Assembly: GCA_004555335.1 (NCBI GenBank)
Contig: SFII01000093.1
Location: 1-5,574, forward strand
From: Coriobacteriaceae bacterium
GTDB taxonomy: Bacteria > Actinomycetota > Coriobacteriia > Coriobacteriales > Eggerthellaceae
Direction of reading: 5' to 3'
DNA length: 5,574 nt
The translations under genes and the position numbers were made by a program. The notes beneath the pieces are model-generated. The model was not told the origin of the DNA and did no database searches. It was given only the letters and a program-made list of their open reading frames with translations. Within the stretch, counting starts at the first letter, position 1. Each line of letters starts with the position of its first letter. Shown one piece after another: positions 4,514 through 5,574 of this stretch.

Positions 4514-5574
4514 ATAAGCGCCATTTCCTCGACGCATCGGTTGTACCAGAAGCTCGCATTCGGCGGGCAGTAGATGCTTGCCGCCTCGGGCGTGACTGTG
4601 GAGCCGTACATATCTGCCAGATATGCAATGTGGCCGCGGATGGCTTCTTCCCAGGACCCGAAGCTGTAGTCGCCCCAACCCCAGGCATTGCAGGGTAGGA
4701 AGCAGTACGCGCCCTTCGTGCTTTCCACGCAGGATATAGCCGGGGACCAGCGCGGGTCCACGCCGTTGTCCCAGGCGGCGGATGCGAAGACGGAGCCCTG
4801 CCCCGCAAGCGGCGACCCTGCCAGATAGGCGTCGATGCGGGCGGTCCATTCGTCGACGAAGGCCTGCTTGTCGGCGGACCAGTCCACGTCGCCTTCCGTC
4901 ACTCCCGTAGAAAGGGCTTCGATCCTGCCGTCCTGCGCCTGGGGCCGTTTCGCGTTGCCGGAATCGACCCCGCCCGATGCAAGCTGCCTTGCCTTTCTTT
5001 CCGCTTCTGCCAATGCCGCTTCTTGCTCGGCTTGTTTGCGGGCCCGCTTGATGGCCTCTTCCTCCGCCTTTTGGCGCGCGGCCTGCGCGTCTTTCAGGGC
5101 GGCATCGGCTGCCTTCCGGGCTTCCTGCGCGCTTTCCAAATCGGCTTGCAGCTGTTCTTGGCGCTGCTGAAGCTCGCGTTGGGTGTTGGAAAGCCTTTCG
5201 ATCGCCGCAAGGTTATGGGAGTTGATGGAGTCCAGGTAGTCGCATGCAACGAGGAAATCCTTGGCGTTGCCGCTGGAAAGTAGGAGGTCCAGAGGGAAGC
5301 TCCCGTCCCGATTGAGTTTGTAGAGGGCGCGGGCCGATTCGCCTGCGCTTTCCCTGAGGGATGGCAGCTGCTCTTCTATCCGGACGATCTCGCGTTCGTT
5401 TTCGCGTATCCGCTTTTCGGCTTCCTCCATGCGGGCGTTTGCCTCGTCATATTCCTTGGCGGTCTGCTCGACCAGCTTCTGCAGCCTGGATACCTCGTCA
5501 GCGAAGGCCGGGGTGCTTGCCGAGGCGGATACGGCAACGAGCGCAAGGCATGTTGCGGCAAGGGTCGTGGCAAG
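4510..5574 (-). CDS. Secreted PcsB-like coiled-coil protein with C-terminal lysozyme-like domain (5' partial)
   Basis: The frame runs from the window edge to TAG at 4510-4512, giving 354 visible residues. The internal ATG at 5430 is not the start, because the frame upstream of it encodes a signal peptide: a hydrophobic core LATTLAATCLALVAVSASAS (visible 1-20) ending TPAFA before DEV, a good signal peptidase I site after residue 25. The true start is probably a few codons beyond the edge. A coiled coil (about 28-80) is followed by a segment (81-118) with ALYKLNRDG and LDLLLSSGNAKDFL, resembling the tip of PcsB/EnvC-type coiled coils, then a second, Ala/Glu/Lys/Gln-rich helix (about 119-198), a linker (199-229) and a lysozyme-like domain (about 232-354). 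That domain has GVDPRWSPAISCVESTKG with candidate catalytic Glu284, NAWGWG (296-301) and a YCPP motif near the end. Five Cys (282, 291, 295, 336, 347) lie in it, suggesting disulfides outside the cell. The inferred role is peptidoglycan cleavage, perhaps in division; neither substrate nor activity is shown. Confidence 0.8.
   Translation of the reverse strand, partial: LATTLAATCLALVAVSASASTPAFADEVSRLQKLVEQTAKEYDEANARMEEAEKRIRENEREIVRIEEQLPSLRESAGESARALYKLNRDGSFPLDLLLSSGNAKDFLVACDYLDSINSHNLAAIERLSNTQRELQQRQEQLQADLESAQEARKAADAALKDAQAARQKAEEEAIKRARKQAEQEAALAEAERKARQLASGGVDSGNAKRPQAQDGRIEALSTGVTEGDVDWSADKQAFVDEWTARIDAYLAGSPLAGQGSVFASAAWDNGVDPRWSPAISCVESTKGAYCFLPCNAWGWGDYSFGSWEEAIRGHIAYLADMYGSTVTPEAASIYCPPNASFWYNRCVEEMALI
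5500..5574 (-). other. Signal peptide coding region (N-terminus cut by window edge)
   Basis: The 25 codons translate to an Ala/Leu/Val-rich hydrophobic stretch ending in Ala-Phe-Ala before Asp-Glu-Val, the A-x-A pattern of signal peptidase I. The positively charged n-region and start codon are not in the window. The single Cys in the hydrophobic core is not at a lipobox position, so a lipoprotein is unlikely. Confidence 0.75.

Noticed and set aside
3521..4849. A 442-codon minus-strand open frame across the DUF805 gene, elaA and the end of the coiled-coil gene
   Set aside because: It overlaps three supported genes in other frames or on the other strand, shows no family motif and has the composition typical of a GC-rich shadow frame.
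4510..5430. The coiled-coil protein starting at the ATG at 5430
   Set aside because: The frame continues upstream without a stop and encodes a signal peptide with a clean cleavage site, so 5430 is an internal Met.
1..5574. CRISPR arrays, tRNA or rRNA genes, insertion sequences, toxin-antitoxin pairs or prophage genes
   Set aside because: No regularly spaced repeats, cloverleaf-like segments, transposase motifs, terminal inverted repeats or characteristic proteins were seen on either strand.

Overview
The window is GC-rich and densely coded, with strong G/C bias at third codon positions. The giant acyl-CoA dehydratase activase-type protein, found mostly in anaerobes, together with Ala-rich secreted coiled-coil proteins, suggests an anaerobic actinobacterium of the Coriobacteriia (Eggerthellaceae or relatives). 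This placement is inferred from gene content and composition; no marker gene in the window settles it.

Bases 1-3331 are a three-gene, same-direction block. It holds the C-terminal part of a large 2-hydroxyacyl-CoA dehydratase activase-like protein (5' end outside the window), then rsmI (16S rRNA cytidine-1402 2'-O-methyltransferase), then a YgjP-type zinc metallopeptidase. One base separates the first two genes and none separates the second pair. A GC-rich hairpin with a short T run at 3393-3420 closes the block. The three products share no obvious pathway, so this looks like co-transcription and translational coupling rather than a functional module.

Bases 3332-3570 (239 bases) hold no gene. 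They contain the operon terminator and a second perfect 11-bp hairpin that best serves the opposite-strand gene. A small three-helix DUF805 membrane protein (3571-3936, minus strand) and an ElaA-family GNAT acetyltransferase (4070-4513, plus strand) are transcribed divergently from a 133-base spacer. That spacer carries a perfect TATAAT box for elaA and a clear Shine-Dalgarno sequence for each gene.

The right end (4510-5574, minus strand) is a secreted protein whose first few residues lie beyond the window. It has a signal peptide ending Ala-Phe-Ala, a two-part coiled coil resembling the PcsB/EnvC-type N-terminal domain, an Ala/Glu-rich helix, a linker, and a C-terminal lysozyme-like domain with a candidate catalytic Glu. 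This is the most interesting gene here: it may be a cell-wall hydrolase of the kind controlled through FtsEX, but with a glycan-cutting domain instead of the usual CHAP, NlpC/P60 or LytM domain. Its stop codon shares the palindrome CTAG with the elaA stop.

No tRNA, rRNA, CRISPR array, insertion sequence or phage feature was seen. Most of the window is ordinary chromosomal housekeeping sequence.
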